Below, piece after piece: positions 63,172 through 64,000 of a stretch of 64,000 bases of DNA. Where the stretch lies: contig JBFLYO010000012.1 of the NCBI GenBank assembly GCA_040756745.1, positions 1-64,000 of the forward strand, written 5' to 3'. The notes beneath the pieces were generated by a model. It worked only from the letters and a program-made list of their open reading frames with translations, searched no databases and was not told the origin of the DNA. The position numbers and the translations under genes were made by a program. Within the stretch, counting starts at the first letter, position 1, and each line of letters begins with the position of its first letter. Source of the stretch: JBFLYO01 sp040756745 (GTDB taxonomy: Bacteria; Bacteroidota; Ignavibacteria; UBA10030; UBA6906).

Positions 63172-64000
63172 ACCGCAGAAGGAACGGATCAAGGAGCTGA
63201 AGGAACGACTGCAGGCACTCCGGGGGTATCTTTGACATCGATCTGAAGGAAAAAGAGGTCGGTGAGCTCGAAAAGAAGACGGAGGCCGCCGATTTCTGGA
63301 ATGACAACGCCGGCGCGCAGAAAGTGATGCAACAGATCGCCTCGCGGAAGGAGTGGGTGGAGGGATGGGGGCGGGTGCACCGGACGCTTGACGATGCGGC
63401 CTCGCTGACCGAGCTCGCGGAAGAGTCGCTCGACGAGTCGCTGGCGAAGGATATCGATGCAGACCTGGCAGTGGTCGCCCAGGGGATCGATGACCTCGAA
63501 TTCCGGAACATGCTGAGCGGCGAGGATGACGAGCGCAATGCAATCCTGACGATTCATGCCGGCGCGGGCGGCACCGAAGCGCAGGACTGGGGTGAGATGC
63601 TCCTGCGCATGTATCTCCGGTGGTGTGAGGCAAAAGGATACGCGGCGGTTCTCGTCGACCGCCAGGACGGCGACGGAGCAGGCATCAAGAGCGCCACGGT
63701 GGAGGTGGCCGGTAAATATGCGTACGGGTACCTCAAGGCGGAGAACGGCGTGCACCGGCTGGTACGTATTTCCCCGTTCGACGCCAACGCGCGACGGCAC
63801 ACGTCGTTCGCTTCGGTGTTTGTGTATCCGGAACTGGACGACGACGTCGAGATCGAAATCAATCCCGCCGATCTCAAGGTCGATACCTTCCGTTCCGGCG
63901 GCAAGGGGGGACAGAACGTCAATAAGGTGGAGACCGCGGTGCGGATCACCCACCTCCCGACCGGCATCGTCGTGGCATGTCAGCAGGAACGGTCGCAGTT
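63164..64000 (+). CDS. prfB: Peptide chain release factor 2 with programmed +1 frameshift (3' partial)
   Basis: ATG 63164 opens a 23-codon leader frame ending CTT-TGA, with TGA at 63233-63235. Directly upstream is the SD-like GGGGG, making GGGGGTATCTTTGAC, the classic RF2 autoregulatory site. After a +1 shift the frame continues from GAC 63234 as DIDLKEKEVGELEKKTEAADFW and on to the window end. The later SGGKGGQNVNKVETAVRIT contains the catalytic GGQ, and ILTIHAGAGGTEAQDW is typical of RF2. RF2 reads UGA/UAA; low RF2 lets ribosomes shift and restore synthesis. The product runs beyond the window. Confidence 0.95.
63221..63236 (+). promoter_or_regulatory. prfB programmed frameshift site
   Basis: CGGGGGTATCTTTGAC: SD-like G run, CTT slippery codon and in-frame TGA followed by C, as in E. 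coli prfB. Confidence 0.95.

Overview
The window looks like a chromosome segment from a moderately high-GC, Gram-negative bacterium of the Bacteroidota/Chlorobi (FCB) side of the tree, perhaps Ignavibacteria-like. That placement is an inference from gene content: outer-membrane and lipoprotein genes, an Mla lipid transporter, complex I genes, ATP-dependent PEP carboxykinase and AtuA-type proteins. Promoters readable in the sequence are of the ordinary TTGACT-N17-TATATT kind rather than the TTTG/TAnnTTTG kind of classical Bacteroidetes. Genes are packed in short operons, many with 4-base ATGA overlaps.

Layout. (1) 1-5.8 kb, more AT-rich accessory region: a 5'-truncated TPR-CHAT (caspase-like) protein with a C-terminal membrane helix, a site-2 (M50) protease, a small gene for a secreted precursor made of four identical 13-residue repeats, and an unrecognised polytopic membrane protein. 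(2) 5.8-14.2 kb: an NtrC-like AAA+ protein without a recognisable GAFTGA loop, a membrane glycosyltransferase, an M16 peptidase whose promoter predicts a leaderless mRNA, an alanine-type aminotransferase and nuoGHI. (3) 14.3-28.7 kb: a CNNM/CBS protein, then a surface-polysaccharide locus (wecB, five glycosyltransferases, a Wzx-type flippase, methyltransferases, a cupin epimerase, a reductase/C-methyltransferase fusion, a 4,6-dehydratase), ending in nadD. (4) 28.8-38.1 kb: tRNA-Arg(CCT), a repeat-containing intergenic region, an mlaEFD-type operon, a di-haem peroxidase, proS and an aldehyde dehydrogenase. (5) 38.2-54.2 kb: dnaE, trxA, plsC-type acyltransferase, YceI, a VOC protein, a HerA-like ATPase, a beta-barrel protein, an aspC-pckA operon, a lipoprotein-like gene, a CDF transporter and two unknown membrane proteins. 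(6) 54.2-64 kb: a beta-propeller/phosphoesterase fusion, an RDD protein, a HEAT-repeat/cyclophilin fusion, aspS, a split AtuA pair and prfB with its programmed +1 frameshift, running off the end.

How genes work together: aspartate aminotransferase and PckA form an aspartate-to-oxaloacetate-to-PEP gluconeogenic pair. The polysaccharide genes form a nucleotide-sugar pathway plus assembly and export. MlaE, MlaF and MlaD form one envelope lipid transporter.

The best candidate for something undescribed is at 3955-4194. It encodes a signal peptide followed exactly by four copies of SGVGTVPDAPRPK. The copies differ at many codons, but every difference is synonymous. The gene lies next to an M50 protease and a TPR-CHAT protein, which suggests, but does not prove, a multi-copy peptide precursor with its processing or sensing partners.
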